Shown here: one piece after another, positions 24,511 to 33,838 of the stretch
How positions within the stretch are numbered: position 1 is the first letter of the stretch
How the letters are laid out: the number at the start of each line of letters is the position of its first letter
From: Acidimicrobiales bacterium
Lineage (GTDB): Bacteria; Actinomycetota; Acidimicrobiia; Acidimicrobiales; SZUA-35
NCBI GenBank assembly: GCA_041394265.1
Contig: JAWKIO010000005.1
Span: 744,001 to 808,000 of the forward strand
Length of the DNA: 64,000 nucleotides
Direction of reading: 5' to 3'
Notes under the pieces: model-generated
What the model saw: only the letters and a program-made list of their open reading frames with translations
Told to the model about the DNA's origin: nothing
Databases searched by the model: none
Position numbers and translations under genes: made by a program

Positions 24511-25488
24511 TCAGTTTCCGCTCGAACCCCGCTCCAGGGTGCGGATGAGGCTGCCGTCGACCTGCAGCCTGACCGTCTCGCCGAGCTGCGGCCGGTGCCG
24601 AGCCTCGAACACGACCTGTCGATCGTCGGCCATGGCGGTGACACGGAAACGGCCGTCGACGAACACGGCGTCGACGACCACCACGTCGAGATCGCCTTCG
24701 GGATCGACCGCAAGCGAGGTGAGCGGGGCCAACACCACCTCGCCGCCAAAGTCCCAGACGTTGGGATGGCCGAGAAACTCGGCCACGAACCGCGTGGCCG
24801 GCCGGTGCCAGAGCTCCTCGGGTTCGCCGCTCTGCACCACCTTGCCATCACGCATGATCACCACACGGTCGGCGACGGCGAACGCCTCCGACTGGTCGTG
24901 CGTGACATGCAGGGCGCTGACGCCGACCGTCCCGAGCAACAGTCGAAGGTCGTCGGTGAGCTGTTCGCGCAGCACCCGATCGAGCGATCCGAGCGGTTCG
25001 TCGAGCATCAGCAGTGCCGGTGCCGGCGCGAGCGACCGGGCCAGCGCGACTCGTTGCGCCTCGCCACCCGAGAGCTGCGACACCGATCGGCTCTCGAAGC
25101 CGGTGAGGCCGACCATGGCGAGCAGCTCACGGATGCGGGCCCGCTGCGTGTCCCGATCGACACCGGCCATGCGAAGACCGAAGGCGATGTTGCCGGCAAC
25201 AGTCTCGTGCGGGAAGAGCGCATGATCCTGGAACATCAGCCCCAGGCCGCGCTCGTGCGTCGGGAGGCCAGCCAGGTCGACGCCGTCGGCGAGCAATCGT
25301 CCGGTGGCGATCGGTTCGAGACCGGCGATGGCTCGCAGCAGCGTGCTCTTGCCGCTGCCGCTGGGACCGAGGATGGCCACCACCTCGCCGGCCCCGACCT
25401 CGAGATCGACGCCGTCGAGCGCCAGCACGTCGCCGTATCGCACACTGACGTCGGCGACGACCAGCGATGGATGAACTTGACCGCTCAT
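24511..25488 (-). CDS. thiQ: thiamine ABC transporter ATP-binding protein
   Basis: A 325-residue ABC ATPase that powers import across the membrane. It shows Walker A GPSGSGKST near residue 41, signature LSGGEAQRVA near 137, Walker B LLMLDEPLGSLD near 157, and the H-loop histidine in HVTHDQSEA. The ~100-residue C-terminal extension looks like a regulatory TOBE-type domain. Its ATG overlaps the permease stop by four bases (ATGA). Thiamine is assigned because the operon begins with a TPP riboswitch; sequence alone would also allow Fe(III) or spermidine. Confidence 0.88.
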   Translation of the reverse strand: MSGQVHPSLVVADVSVRYGDVLALDGVDLEVGAGEVVAILGPSGSGKSTLLRAIAGLEPIATGRLLADGVDLAGLPTHERGLGLMFQDHALFPHETVAGNIAFGLRMAGVDRDTQRARIRELLAMVGLTGFESRSVSQLSGGEAQRVALARSLAPAPALLMLDEPLGSLDRVLREQLTDDLRLLLGTVGVSALHVTHDQSEAFAVADRVVIMRDGKVVQSGEPEELWHRPATRFVAEFLGHPNVWDFGGEVVLAPLTSLAVDPEGDLDVVVVDAVFVDGRFRVTAMADDRQVVFEARHRPQLGETVRLQVDGSLIRTLERGSSGN

Positions 25489-27095
25489 AGGAAACCTGTT
25501 CCGCCTTGCCGTGTTCGTTCGAGAAGTGCAGCGGTCGCCCCCACGGCGACGCCGATGATCACACTGACCGCCATCGCCTGGCCTCGCAACTCCTCGCCAG
25601 GTTGCGACAGGAGCCGGAAGACGGCCAACGGTGCCGTGAAGGAGTCTGCCCCGCGCGAGATGAACGACGTCGCGCCGAACTCGCCGAGCGACACCGCAAC
25701 GGCAAAGCCGAGTCCGGTCATCAATCCGGCACGGGCCAGCGGCCAGTCGACGAACCGGACGATGGCGAGGGGGCCGGCACCAAGCGTCGCCGCCGCTTCG
25801 CGAACCCGAGCGTCGATGTTGCGGAGTGCTGGGACCACCGCCGCCATCACGAAGGGCAGCGCGACCACGGCGTGCGCCAGGGGGAGCAGGAGTGGTGAGC
25901 GGCGGAGGTCGAAGAACCGGAAGGCAAGGAGGTAGCCGAACCCAAGCGTCGCAGCCGACACACCGAGAGGAATCAGGACGGCGGCTTCGAGCACGCGGCC
26001 GAGCCGGCGGCCGCCGGCGATGACCCGAGCGGCCGGCACGCCGACGAGTGCCGCCACCAGCGCCGCGCCGAACGCCAAGCGGACCGAGTGCCACAGCGCG
26101 GTCGCCGGCGACACGGGCAGCAGGGGCAGCTCGTGGGTCAGCGCCCGATAGTGCTCGAGTCCGTGGCGGTCGCCGACCCGCAGCGATTGCTCCACGAGCG
26201 CCACCATGGGACTCACCACCACAGCGGCGACGACCAGCAGAACCGCACCGACGTACAGACGACGACGCCAGGAATCGACGCGAAGCCCGGGGGCCACTCG
26301 GCGGCTGCGCGACGCCACGCTGAGGCGGCGTTGCAGTCGTGCCGACGCGACCGAGAGCACCACGACCACGACCAATTGGATGAACGCCAGGACGGCGGCA
26401 ACGTCGAACTCCTGGCGGAAGATGGCGTACCGCCGGATCTCGGTCTCCATGGTGGCCGTGCCCGGCCCGCCGAGGATCAAGATGATGCCGTAGCTGGTGA
26501 AACAGAACAGGAACACCACGAGGGCGGAGCCGGCCAGCACGGGGACGATGCGGGGCAGCGTGATCGACCGGAACACTTGCACGGGACTGGCACCGAGCAC
26601 TGCTGCCGCTTCCTCGGCCGACCGATCGAGCGTCGCCCAATGCCCGCCGACCACTCGAACGATCACGGCGAGGTTGAAGAACACGTGCGCCGCGACGATC
26701 GCCGGCAACGTTCGACCGAGGTCGATGCCCACGGTGTCGAACAGGGCCGAGAGCGCAGCGGCAACGACCACCGTCGGCAGTACGAACGGCACCACGGTGA
26801 GCACTCGCACGACGTTGCGACCAACGAACCGATAGCGAGCGAGAACATGGGCGATCGGGAGTCCGACCACGACCGTTGCCGCCGTCGACACCAGCGCCTG
26901 CCAGATGGTGAAGCGCAGCACTCGCCAGGTCGCCGGACGACGGGTGATGTCGATGATCTCACCGAGGCCCGAACCGGCGAGGCTCCGCTCACCGATCGCC
27001 ACCAGTGGCCACACGACCATGGCCACGAGGAAGCCGACCGCGATGACCGCCGCTACGGCGTCGAGCCACGACGACGAACGCTTCGCCCCCGGCAT
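25485..27095 (-). CDS. thiP: thiamine ABC transporter permease (fused double-domain)
   Basis: A 536-residue inner-membrane permease with two copies of the binding-protein-dependent transport fold, about 12 membrane helices in all. Each half has the EAA-type loop that contacts the ATPase (EEAAAVLGASPVQVFRSITLP in the first, EAAATLGAGPLAIVRFVDWP in the second). This double-length form is typical of ThiP and of Fe(III) permeases such as FbpB. ATG 27095 overlaps the stop of thiB by one base (TGATG). Start chosen for this coupling. Confidence 0.9.
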   Translation of the reverse strand: MPGAKRSSSWLDAVAAVIAVGFLVAMVVWPLVAIGERSLAGSGLGEIIDITRRPATWRVLRFTIWQALVSTAATVVVGLPIAHVLARYRFVGRNVVRVLTVVPFVLPTVVVAAALSALFDTVGIDLGRTLPAIVAAHVFFNLAVIVRVVGGHWATLDRSAEEAAAVLGASPVQVFRSITLPRIVPVLAGSALVVFLFCFTSYGIILILGGPGTATMETEIRRYAIFRQEFDVAAVLAFIQLVVVVVLSVASARLQRRLSVASRSRRVAPGLRVDSWRRRLYVGAVLLVVAAVVVSPMVALVEQSLRVGDRHGLEHYRALTHELPLLPVSPATALWHSVRLAFGAALVAALVGVPAARVIAGGRRLGRVLEAAVLIPLGVSAATLGFGYLLAFRFFDLRRSPLLLPLAHAVVALPFVMAAVVPALRNIDARVREAAATLGAGPLAIVRFVDWPLARAGLMTGLGFAVAVSLGEFGATSFISRGADSFTAPLAVFRLLSQPGEELRGQAMAVSVIIGVAVGATAALLERTRQGGTGFL

Positions 27096-28177
27096 CAGCC
27101 GGCGACGATCTCGTTCCACCGTTCGGTCCAATCGGCGCGTCCCGCCTCGATCTCGGCGGGCGTCAGCGTGAGCGGATCGGTGATCTCGACGGCGTGGTCG
27201 GTGAAGACCTCGGGCAGCTCGACATCGTCTCGCACCGGCTGGACGAACATGTTGAGCGGAATGTCGGCCTGGAACGCCGGTCCCAGCAGGAAGTCGATCA
27301 GCAACTTGGCGGCTTCGGGATGCTCGGTGCCGGCGAGCACGCCGGCGAACTCGATCTGGCGGAAGCAGGAGTCGGTCAGCACCTTCGTCGGTGGGCTGTC
27401 GATCGGCTCAGCGGCGAACACCACTTCGGCGACCGGGCTCGTGGCATACGAGGTGACGATGGCGCGGTCGCCACCGCCGGCGATGAACTCGCCGCTGTAC
27501 GCCTCGGTCCAACCGGCAGTCACCGACAGCCCGCCGTCGACCAAGTCCTGCCAGTACTGCTCCCATCCGTCCTCGCCGTAGCGGGCGATGGTCGCGAGGA
27601 GGAAGGCGAACCCGGGCGATGACGATTCGGGGTTCTCCGTCACGAACGACGCAGCGTTCGCCGGGTCACGCAGGTCGTCGAGCGAGGTCGGCTCGCCACC
27701 CGGGAGACGGTCGGTCCAGTAGTTGACGCAGACATCGCCGACGTCGACCGGCACGACCCGATGCTCGGGATCCAGTTCGTACTCGTCGGGAACCGCATCG
27801 AGATTCGGAGAGGCATACGGCACGAACAGCTCGGCGTCGAGACCCCGCTGGAGGAAGGTGTTGTCGATGCCGAACAGCACGTCGCCCTCCGGATCACCGG
27901 CGGTCAGGACCGCTCTCGCCACGACCTCGCCGGCGTCACCGGCCGAGAGCACCTCGACGTTCACCCCGGTGTCATCGGTGAAGAGGTCGAACAGGCCGTC
28001 GGTCACCAGGAACGAGTCGTGGGTGATGAGCCGAACGGTCTGGCCGGTGACATCGCCGCCGGCGCTGTTGTCGCCGCCGGCGGAGTCGGCGCTGCCGGCC
28101 GAGTCGGCGGAGGTGCACGCCGTGAGGCTTGCCGCCACGGCCAGACCAACGGCGAAAATCGGACGAATGGAACGCAT
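27095..28177 (-). CDS. thiB: thiamine ABC transporter substrate-binding lipoprotein
   Basis: A 360-residue periplasmic-binding-type lipoprotein. The signal peptide ends in a lipobox (SLTAC, Cys21), followed by a flexible Ser/Gly/Ala linker. The mature part begins VRLITHDSFLVTDGLFDLF, close to the LLTHDSF opening of ThiB proteins, and contains VGDVCVNYW and EAYSGEF typical of the thiamine/Fe family. It captures thiamine or its phosphates outside the cell for the ThiPQ pump. It is the first gene of the operon, directly behind a TPP riboswitch that ends just before its start codon. Confidence 0.92.
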   Translation of the reverse strand: MRSIRPIFAVGLAVAASLTACTSADSAGSADSAGGDNSAGGDVTGQTVRLITHDSFLVTDGLFDLFTDDTGVNVEVLSAGDAGEVVARAVLTAGDPEGDVLFGIDNTFLQRGLDAELFVPYASPNLDAVPDEYELDPEHRVVPVDVGDVCVNYWTDRLPGGEPTSLDDLRDPANAASFVTENPESSSPGFAFLLATIARYGEDGWEQYWQDLVDGGLSVTAGWTEAYSGEFIAGGGDRAIVTSYATSPVAEVVFAAEPIDSPPTKVLTDSCFRQIEFAGVLAGTEHPEAAKLLIDFLLGPAFQADIPLNMFVQPVRDDVELPEVFTDHAVEITDPLTLTPAEIEAGRADWTERWNEIVAG

Positions 28178-28183
28178 GTGAGT

Positions 28184-28283
28184 CTCCCTTCGCTGGAATT
28201 ATCCAGAGCAGGTTCGGCGGGTCAACAGCGCCGGCTCACGCCTTGGCTGCCCTCTCAGCCCGACTGACTCGAGCTCCCCGGTT
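28184..28283 (-). ncRNA. TPP riboswitch (THI element) controlling thiBPQ
   Basis: On the minus strand the leader contains the conserved THI blocks in order: GGGGAGC, CTGAGAGG, then GACCC, GAACCTG, TCTGGATAATTCCAGCGA and AGGGAG. CTGAGA and the GACCC..GAACCTG block are the TPP-binding core. It lies between the promoter at 28300-28327 and the thiB ATG at 28177. With only six bases between the last block and the start codon, it most likely hides the ribosome site (AGGGAG) when TPP is bound. Confidence 0.95.
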
Positions 28284-28299
28284 CGTGGTTGTCGCTGGC

Positions 28300-28327
28300 A
28301 TCATAATCGGGTGACCCCGGCCATCAA
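28300..28327 (-). promoter_or_regulatory. promoter of the thiBPQ riboswitch transcript
   Basis: On the minus strand TTGATG (28322-28327) and TATGAT (28300-28305) are separated by 16 bases, giving a good -35/-10 pair. The predicted start is about ten bases before the riboswitch. The -35 lies inside the first codons of the divergent ybaK-like gene. Confidence 0.6.
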
Positions 28328-28778
28328 GCTGCTCGAATCCCGAAAGATCGCCCACCGGACCGTCAGCTACGACCACGATCCGTCGGCGGCGAGCTACGGA
28401 ACCGAGGCGGCCGAGACGCTGGGCATCGACCCGTCGATCGTGTTCAAGACCTTGCTCGCCAACGTCGACACCACGCTGGTCGTTGCCGTCGTCCCCGTCA
28501 CCGGCATGCTCGATCTGAAGGCGCTGGCCCGAGCTGCCAGGGGGAAGAAGGCGACGATGGCCGACCCCGCCGTCGCCGAACGGACGACCGGCTACGTGGT
28601 CGGCGGCATCAGCCCACTCGGGCAGCGCAAGCGGCTACCCACGTTCGTCGACGAGTCGGCTCTCGGCCTCGATGAGATGTACGTGAGCGGCGGTCGTCGT
28701 GGGCTCGAGATCGTGCTGGCCCCGCCCGACCTGATCGCCATCCTCGGCGCCACCACCGGACCCATCGCTGCGCAATAG
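28311..28778 (+). CDS. ybaK: YbaK/EbsC-type aminoacyl-tRNA deacylase
   Basis: A 155-residue trans-editing protein of the YbaK/ProX fold. Seen are the VFKTLLA block (lysine of the active pocket) near residue 45, KKATMADP, and YVVGGISPLGQRKRLPTFVDE, which is the hallmark GGxSPxG loop. YbaK removes cysteine wrongly attached to tRNA(Pro). The length is normal. GTG 28311 is the first usable start; there is no clear ribosome site. It stands alone, divergent from the thiamine operon. Confidence 0.9.
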   Translation: MTPAIKLLESRKIAHRTVSYDHDPSAASYGTEAAETLGIDPSIVFKTLLANVDTTLVVAVVPVTGMLDLKALARAARGKKATMADPAVAERTTGYVVGGISPLGQRKRLPTFVDESALGLDEMYVSGGRRGLEIVLAPPDLIAILGATTGPIAAQ

Positions 28779-28791
28779 GTCCGAACCAGCC

Positions 28792-28840
28792 CAACTTTGG
28801 TGCTGCGGCACTCGTTTTGATGTTCCCCGCACCAAAGTTG
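28792..28840. terminator. 12-bp inverted repeat between convergent genes
   Basis: CAACTTTGGTGC (28792-28803) pairs perfectly with GCACCAAAGTTG (28829-28840) around a 25-base loop that contains TCGTTTTGATG. It sits between the stops of ybaK and the DUF3160 gene, so a two-way terminator is the simplest reading. It lacks a U-tract, so a different structured or protein-bound role is possible. Confidence 0.45.
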
Positions 28841-28855
28841 CTGCTATGGCTTGGC

Positions 28856-30979
28856 TCAGTCGGCGAGGAAGCTGGCCTGCCAGGTTGGCCTCTCGGGTGC
28901 CGAACCGTTGTCGAGCATCGCCCGCCACTCCTCGTCGGTGAGGCGAGTGGGGCTCCAGAACTCGTGGTACGAGTAGACGCCACCCACCGCAACCTGGAAG
29001 GCGCCCTCGTCGTTCGCGACGAGCACGAAGATCTGGTCGACGTCGCCTGTGCCCAATTCGAGCACGCCCGACGCATTGCGCATGATGTCGGCGACCAACG
29101 CCGAGCGATTGTCAGGACCGTCGTCGATGTCGTGATCGCTGTCGGAGGTGCGGATCCAGAACCCCTCCAGCACTGCGCCGATTGCGGCGAGCTGATCGTT
29201 GTCGGCGTCGCTGATCGGGAGGCCGGCCAGCTCGTCCTCGGCGATTTGGCCCAACCATGCGTACAGGTCGGACAGGTCGGCGAGCAGTGCACCCTGATTG
29301 GTGGGAAGGAGACCCCGTTGGTCGAGTCCGCTCGCCATCAGGTCGGCGAGTGCGCCGAGACGACGGAACACGACCGGGTCGGGCTCGACCCAGTGGCGCG
29401 GCGGGACCGGCGGCTCGTCGCCCCCACCCTCGGCCACTGCCTGCTTGGCGTAGAGGATCGTGTCGTGCTTCAACTCGGTGTAGGACCCGAACCCACTCTG
29501 GTGCGCCTTCGCCGTCCATGCCTCCGACTGCATGAAGTCGGGGAACGCTCCCCCATGTGGCAACCAGGACGGCTCGATGGCGTAGTGCCAGGCGTCATAG
29601 ACCGTCCGACCCCAGTCCTCGATCGAACGGCTGGCGACCAGTTCTTGCATGGCGCCGAGCTGTTCGTCGTAGCCGGCGAAGTCTGTCGACCCCGTTCGAT
29701 CGAGTTGGTCTCGAGCCCATGTCGACCCGAAGGCCGCAGCCAGGTCGAGGGGCGAGGCAGTTTCGCGCCCGGCGACGTTCGGTGCGACGAGCTGATCGAG
29801 CACATACGAGTCGATCACGAAACGTGTCCCCATCACGCGGAGCGACGCCGCCTCGGGATTGATGGCGACCGGACTGGACGATGCCAGCGCCTCACCGATG
29901 CGTTGCACGGTCGCATCGTCGGCGAAGGCCATCGGGTCATCCCAGCCCGAATCCACCACCGCGTCGACGGCCGACGTCGCCTCGAACGGTGTGTAGTCAT
30001 CGGCCGCCCCGACCAGGAACGCGGTGGCCTGGTAGATGGTCTGCCAGTCGGCGGCCGCAGCGGGATCGGCCAACACGACCCGGCTCGCGAGCAGCCCGAG
30101 TTGCAGGGTCGTCGGCTCGAGCAAGAACCCGTTGCTACCGAGCTGCGACATCGCACGGAAGTAGCGCTCGAGGTCGGTGTTGCGGGTGTAGTGCCCACGA
30201 GGGCGGAACAGCGAGTAGTCGGTCTTCAGCGCGAGGAGTTCCGAGCCGGTGTCGATGCCGATCGTCGGCGACACCGCCACCTGGTCGGCGGCAAGCGCCA
30301 ACGCCACCTCGGCCTCCGCCCTGGATCCAATGGGGCCGACGTCGAGTTCGAGCAGCGTGGCGGCGACCTCGTAGAAGTCGGCAACGCGCATCGCCTGGTC
30401 TTCGAGCGCAGTGCCCGCCAGCTCTTCGGCCTGCGCACGGGCCTCGTTCACCCATCCGCCCACCAAGGTCTCCAGCACCGGAAGCAGCGTCTGTTGTTCG
30501 GTTTCGCGCAGCAGCTTGTCGAAGGCGAGATGCCACACGTGATACGCGACGTCGGTCGTGACGAACACCGGATAGCCGTCGTAGGCGGCGCCCTCGTAGA
30601 CGTGGTGGAACTGACTGATGGAAGAGGGAACGACGACGAAGCCGTTGGCGGTGAGGAGCGGCTCGGCACCGGAGTCGGCCAATGATTGCTGGATCCATTC
30701 GGCCACGATCACACCATCGAGGCTCGTCGGGTGGGTCGGACCGGCGTAGGTCGCAGCGTCGGTGAGCCGCTCGATCTCGACGAGACGCCCGAAGGGTGCC
30801 GTCGCCACTCCCGGTGTGACGGCAGGCTCGCTGGTCGAGGTGCTCGACGCCGACGTCGGAGGCACCGTCGACGAGGTCGACACCGGGTCGGCCTGGTCAG
30901 CGCTCGACGTGCAGGCCGCGAGGAGCAGCAGCGATGCCAGAACGGCGGCGACGGCCCGGGTGATGGTCGATGTCGGCAT
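28856..30979 (-). CDS. DUF3160 family lipoprotein
   Basis: A 707-residue exported lipoprotein: signal peptide with lipobox LLLAAC (Cys22), then a Ser/Thr-rich linker to residue ~58. The rest is one large helical domain that I recognise as DUF3160. Marks include FVVVPSSISQFHHVYE, VFVTTDVAYHVWHLAFDKLL, and a C-terminal GGVYSYHEFWSPTRLTDEEW. The function of DUF3160 is unknown. An AAAGGA ribosome site precedes ATG 30979. The gene is single, flanked by an inverted repeat on its 3' side. Confidence 0.85.
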   Translation of the reverse strand: MPTSTITRAVAAVLASLLLLAACTSSADQADPVSTSSTVPPTSASSTSTSEPAVTPGVATAPFGRLVEIERLTDAATYAGPTHPTSLDGVIVAEWIQQSLADSGAEPLLTANGFVVVPSSISQFHHVYEGAAYDGYPVFVTTDVAYHVWHLAFDKLLRETEQQTLLPVLETLVGGWVNEARAQAEELAGTALEDQAMRVADFYEVAATLLELDVGPIGSRAEAEVALALAADQVAVSPTIGIDTGSELLALKTDYSLFRPRGHYTRNTDLERYFRAMSQLGSNGFLLEPTTLQLGLLASRVVLADPAAAADWQTIYQATAFLVGAADDYTPFEATSAVDAVVDSGWDDPMAFADDATVQRIGEALASSSPVAINPEAASLRVMGTRFVIDSYVLDQLVAPNVAGRETASPLDLAAAFGSTWARDQLDRTGSTDFAGYDEQLGAMQELVASRSIEDWGRTVYDAWHYAIEPSWLPHGGAFPDFMQSEAWTAKAHQSGFGSYTELKHDTILYAKQAVAEGGGDEPPVPPRHWVEPDPVVFRRLGALADLMASGLDQRGLLPTNQGALLADLSDLYAWLGQIAEDELAGLPISDADNDQLAAIGAVLEGFWIRTSDSDHDIDDGPDNRSALVADIMRNASGVLELGTGDVDQIFVLVANDEGAFQVAVGGVYSYHEFWSPTRLTDEEWRAMLDNGSAPERPTWQASFLAD

Positions 30980-31041
30980 GTCGTCCTTTCGGTCGCCAGC
31001 TCAGTCTGCCACCGCAGTCTGATGTCGCCGCCGACTGCTGA

Positions 31042-32532
31042 TCAGGGGCCAAGGTCATCCGACGGACGGAGGATGATCGGCTCCGTCCTTCCGTCGCTGT
31101 TGACGTCGGCGCAGCCCGGTGTTCCGCCACCGTCGAGCAGGTCGGCGGCGTCGAAGCCGAATCCGTTCCAGGTCCATGCGCTGGTGGCAACGGGAGTGGT
31201 GTCGTCCAGACGGTCGTGCACCAACGCCATCGATCCGTCGCACACCTCGAGCGCAGCGATCGGCTCGATCACCGTGCCCGCAACCCACACCTCGCTCAGC
31301 TCGTCACCTCGGTACACCCCGAGGTGGGCGCTCCGCCCCCGGTCGTCGGTCCAGGTCAGATCGGAGCGCCACTCGTTGAGCGGCGTCGCTTCCGCCGGAC
31401 GCCGAAACGACGCCACGATCTCGTCGGCGCCATTGTCGTCGATGTCGCCCGCACCGGCGGCGATGAGGTCACCGTGGCGGAACTCGGGCGTCGCTACCGC
31501 CGAACTCGGGGCGAGGAGCGGCGGCTGTACCAGCTGCCACCATGAGCGATCGAACAAGGCCGCATCGCCGCTGGGCGATAGCCAGTCGACGAAGTGCACT
31601 CGCCGATCGGCATGCTCGGTGATCCCCACCCGGTACGCGATGACGCCGTCGGGGTCGGCGAGCACCTCGAGGAGGGCGCCGGTCGTTCGGTCGGCACCGA
31701 CCTGATCGAACAGGAAGTTGCCGAGCGACGTGGCGACGACGGTCGGACGGGCGCCGTCGAGCACCGTGATCGGTTGGATGACATGGGCGCCGTGACCCCA
31801 GACCACATCGGCCCCGGCCGACGCGGCGAGGCCGGCGACCTCGGTCATTGCCGGATCGTTCACCGGCAGGTACTCGGTCCCGCCGTGGAGTGACACGACG
31901 ACAAGATCCGTGCTGGACGCCAGTTCGGCGATGGCCGGGGCTGCCGTCTCCGAACGCCATGACGACACACCGGCCTCATCGCCGGCAGACAGGCCGGCGT
32001 CGGTCACGTCGTAGGCCAGGAATCCGACGCGCATGCCGCCGACATCGAACACCTGCGAAGCTGCCGCCGCTGCCGCGTCACCGCCCGCACCGACCGTGAG
32101 CATCGCGGCGGCCTCGGCCGCAGCAATGGTGTCGCCGATCCCCTCGGGGCCGGTGTCGCCGAGGTGATTGTTGGCGAGCGCCACGAGATCGAAGCCGGCG
32201 ACTGAAAGTACCTGTGCCAATGCTGGGTCCGCCTCGAGTGCGTTCGGGTTGTCGGACTGGTGTGGTCGGAACGTCAGCGGCGACTCGAGGTTCGCTGCGG
32301 CGATGTCGTTGGCGCCGAGGAGGTGTCGAACCTCTGCGAAGACCTCGGGACCGTCGGCATCGATCGCCGCTGCCACCCCGCGTCCGAGCATGACGTCGCC
32401 GACCACCACGACGCGGACCGTCGGGCCTGCCGTCGGCAGCGCCGCATCGTCGCTCACACAGCCGACCAGGATCACGCACCACGCGACAGCGACCGCAGCT
32501 CGCCTCGACACACACCGCAGCAGCCCGTCCAC
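31042..32532 (-). CDS. CapA-family lipoprotein (metallophosphatase fold) with FG-GAP-like tail
   Basis: A 496-residue protein. The N-terminal signal peptide ends at a lipobox (ILVGC). Residues ~40-300 match the CapA/PGA-cap metallophosphatase fold: GDVMLGRG, ANLESPLTF, ALANNHLGD, VSLHGGTEY and GHGAHVIQ hold the metal-binding residues. The C-terminal ~150 residues contain two calcium-loop-like D-x-D-x-G segments (GDIDDNGADEI, DVNSDGRTEPI), as in FG-GAP/VCBS repeats. CapA proteins act in poly-gamma-glutamate export in some bacteria; here the role is unknown. It starts GTG 32532, six bases after the stop of the upstream transporter, so the two are probably co-transcribed. Confidence 0.85.
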   Translation of the reverse strand: MDGLLRCVSRRAAVAVAWCVILVGCVSDDAALPTAGPTVRVVVVGDVMLGRGVAAAIDADGPEVFAEVRHLLGANDIAAANLESPLTFRPHQSDNPNALEADPALAQVLSVAGFDLVALANNHLGDTGPEGIGDTIAAAEAAAMLTVGAGGDAAAAAASQVFDVGGMRVGFLAYDVTDAGLSAGDEAGVSSWRSETAAPAIAELASSTDLVVVSLHGGTEYLPVNDPAMTEVAGLAASAGADVVWGHGAHVIQPITVLDGARPTVVATSLGNFLFDQVGADRTTGALLEVLADPDGVIAYRVGITEHADRRVHFVDWLSPSGDAALFDRSWWQLVQPPLLAPSSAVATPEFRHGDLIAAGAGDIDDNGADEIVASFRRPAEATPLNEWRSDLTWTDDRGRSAHLGVYRGDELSEVWVAGTVIEPIAALEVCDGSMALVHDRLDDTTPVATSAWTWNGFGFDAADLLDGGGTPGCADVNSDGRTEPIILRPSDDLGP

Positions 32533-32538
32533 TGTCGC

Positions 32539-33771
32539 TCAGTCAAGCACGCCGATCAGGCGACCGAGTTCGGAGAGCCACATCGCAGCGGAGGCGACGA
32601 TGCCGATTGCAGGCACCCAGATCGGAACCTGAAAGGTCGTCGTGGGGCCGTCGCGATGCTTGATCACCAGGAGCGCCGCGTTGACGGCGACGAAGATCCC
32701 CATGGCCAACGCGGAGGTGACGCGAGCCAGCCAACCGAGCTCGACGCCAACGGCCAGCACGACGATCACGGAGGCGGCAACCACCGTCGCTCGCAATGGC
32801 GTGTGTGTCTTGGCCGACACTGCGCCGACGGCGGCGGGCAAGAGTCCGAGATTCGACAGGCCGTACACCACCCTCGGGATCATGACGAGTTGGACGAGTG
32901 CCCCGTTCACCATGGCGAGCGCGGCGATGAACGCCAGCACGTCGGGGTTGCCGCCCGCCTGCTCGTAGATGAGCGCCAAGGGCGCCGTCGAGTTGGCCAG
33001 GTGCTCGGGATCGACCTCGAGCACGGCGACCGCCGACACCGCAACATAGAGTCCGGTGGTCAGCCCGAGGGTCACGACGATCGCCCGGGGCAGGGTGACC
33101 CTGGCGTCGTTCGTCTCCTCCGCAACCGCATCGATGTCCTCGAAACCGAGGAAGGCGAAGAAGGCGAGAAAAGCTCCAGCGAGCACTCCCGACCACCCCT
33201 CGACGCTGGTCGGGGGACCGAGCAGCACGTCGACGTTGGACACCAGATCGCCGAGGCTGCCCCGGCCCGCCCACAGCACCAGGCCGAGCCCGAAGATCTC
33301 GACGACCGTGAAGACGGCGGCGGCGACCACCGACTCCTTCGCCCCGGCGACCGCAACCACCGTGAGGCCGGCGATCAAGGCGACGACCATCAGCCATTCC
33401 GGAGCAGCGATCAGCTCGGCGACATAGCCCCCGAACGCGTTGGTGATCGTGGCCGCGGCCACCGCTCCCGCTGCGATCACCGCGAACCCGACCAATCGGG
33501 TCAACGGGCGATGACCGAAGGCCGTGTCGACGAACACCGCCTCACCTGCCGCCCTGGGCAACCGTCCTGTCAGCTCGGCGAACCCCAGCGCCGTCGTACC
33601 GGCCAGCACGGCGGAGAGGAGAAACGCCAGCGGTGCCCGCATCCCCGCCTCACCGGCGACCTCGCCGGTCAACGCATAGATCCCGGCCCCGACGGTCGTG
33701 CCCAGGCCGTACAGCACCAGCATCGGGAGCGACACCTCTCGCTCCAGCGTCGGTTGCAGATCGGTGGTCAC
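32539..33771 (-). CDS. APC-family amino acid permease
   Basis: A ~410-residue membrane transporter with about 12 hydrophobic helices. The first helix carries the APC signature TTVGAGIYALTG, which binds the amino acid backbone, and helix 6 has the FFAFLGFEDIDAVAEET block. It would exchange or import an amino acid or amine. The GTG at 33771 is the most upstream start compatible with the family's N-terminus, although its GGAGG is too close (one base), so the start is uncertain. It may form an operon with the CapA-like gene. Confidence 0.87.
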   Translation of the reverse strand: MTTDLQPTLEREVSLPMLVLYGLGTTVGAGIYALTGEVAGEAGMRAPLAFLLSAVLAGTTALGFAELTGRLPRAAGEAVFVDTAFGHRPLTRLVGFAVIAAGAVAAATITNAFGGYVAELIAAPEWLMVVALIAGLTVVAVAGAKESVVAAAVFTVVEIFGLGLVLWAGRGSLGDLVSNVDVLLGPPTSVEGWSGVLAGAFLAFFAFLGFEDIDAVAEETNDARVTLPRAIVVTLGLTTGLYVAVSAVAVLEVDPEHLANSTAPLALIYEQAGGNPDVLAFIAALAMVNGALVQLVMIPRVVYGLSNLGLLPAAVGAVSAKTHTPLRATVVAASVIVVLAVGVELGWLARVTSALAMGIFVAVNAALLVIKHRDGPTTTFQVPIWVPAIGIVASAAMWLSELGRLIGVLD

Positions 33772-33838
33772 GCCTCCATCACACGCCCGACCAACGGCGC
33801 TTGAGGAGGGCCGGATTCCCCTTTCTTCAGAAGGTGGA

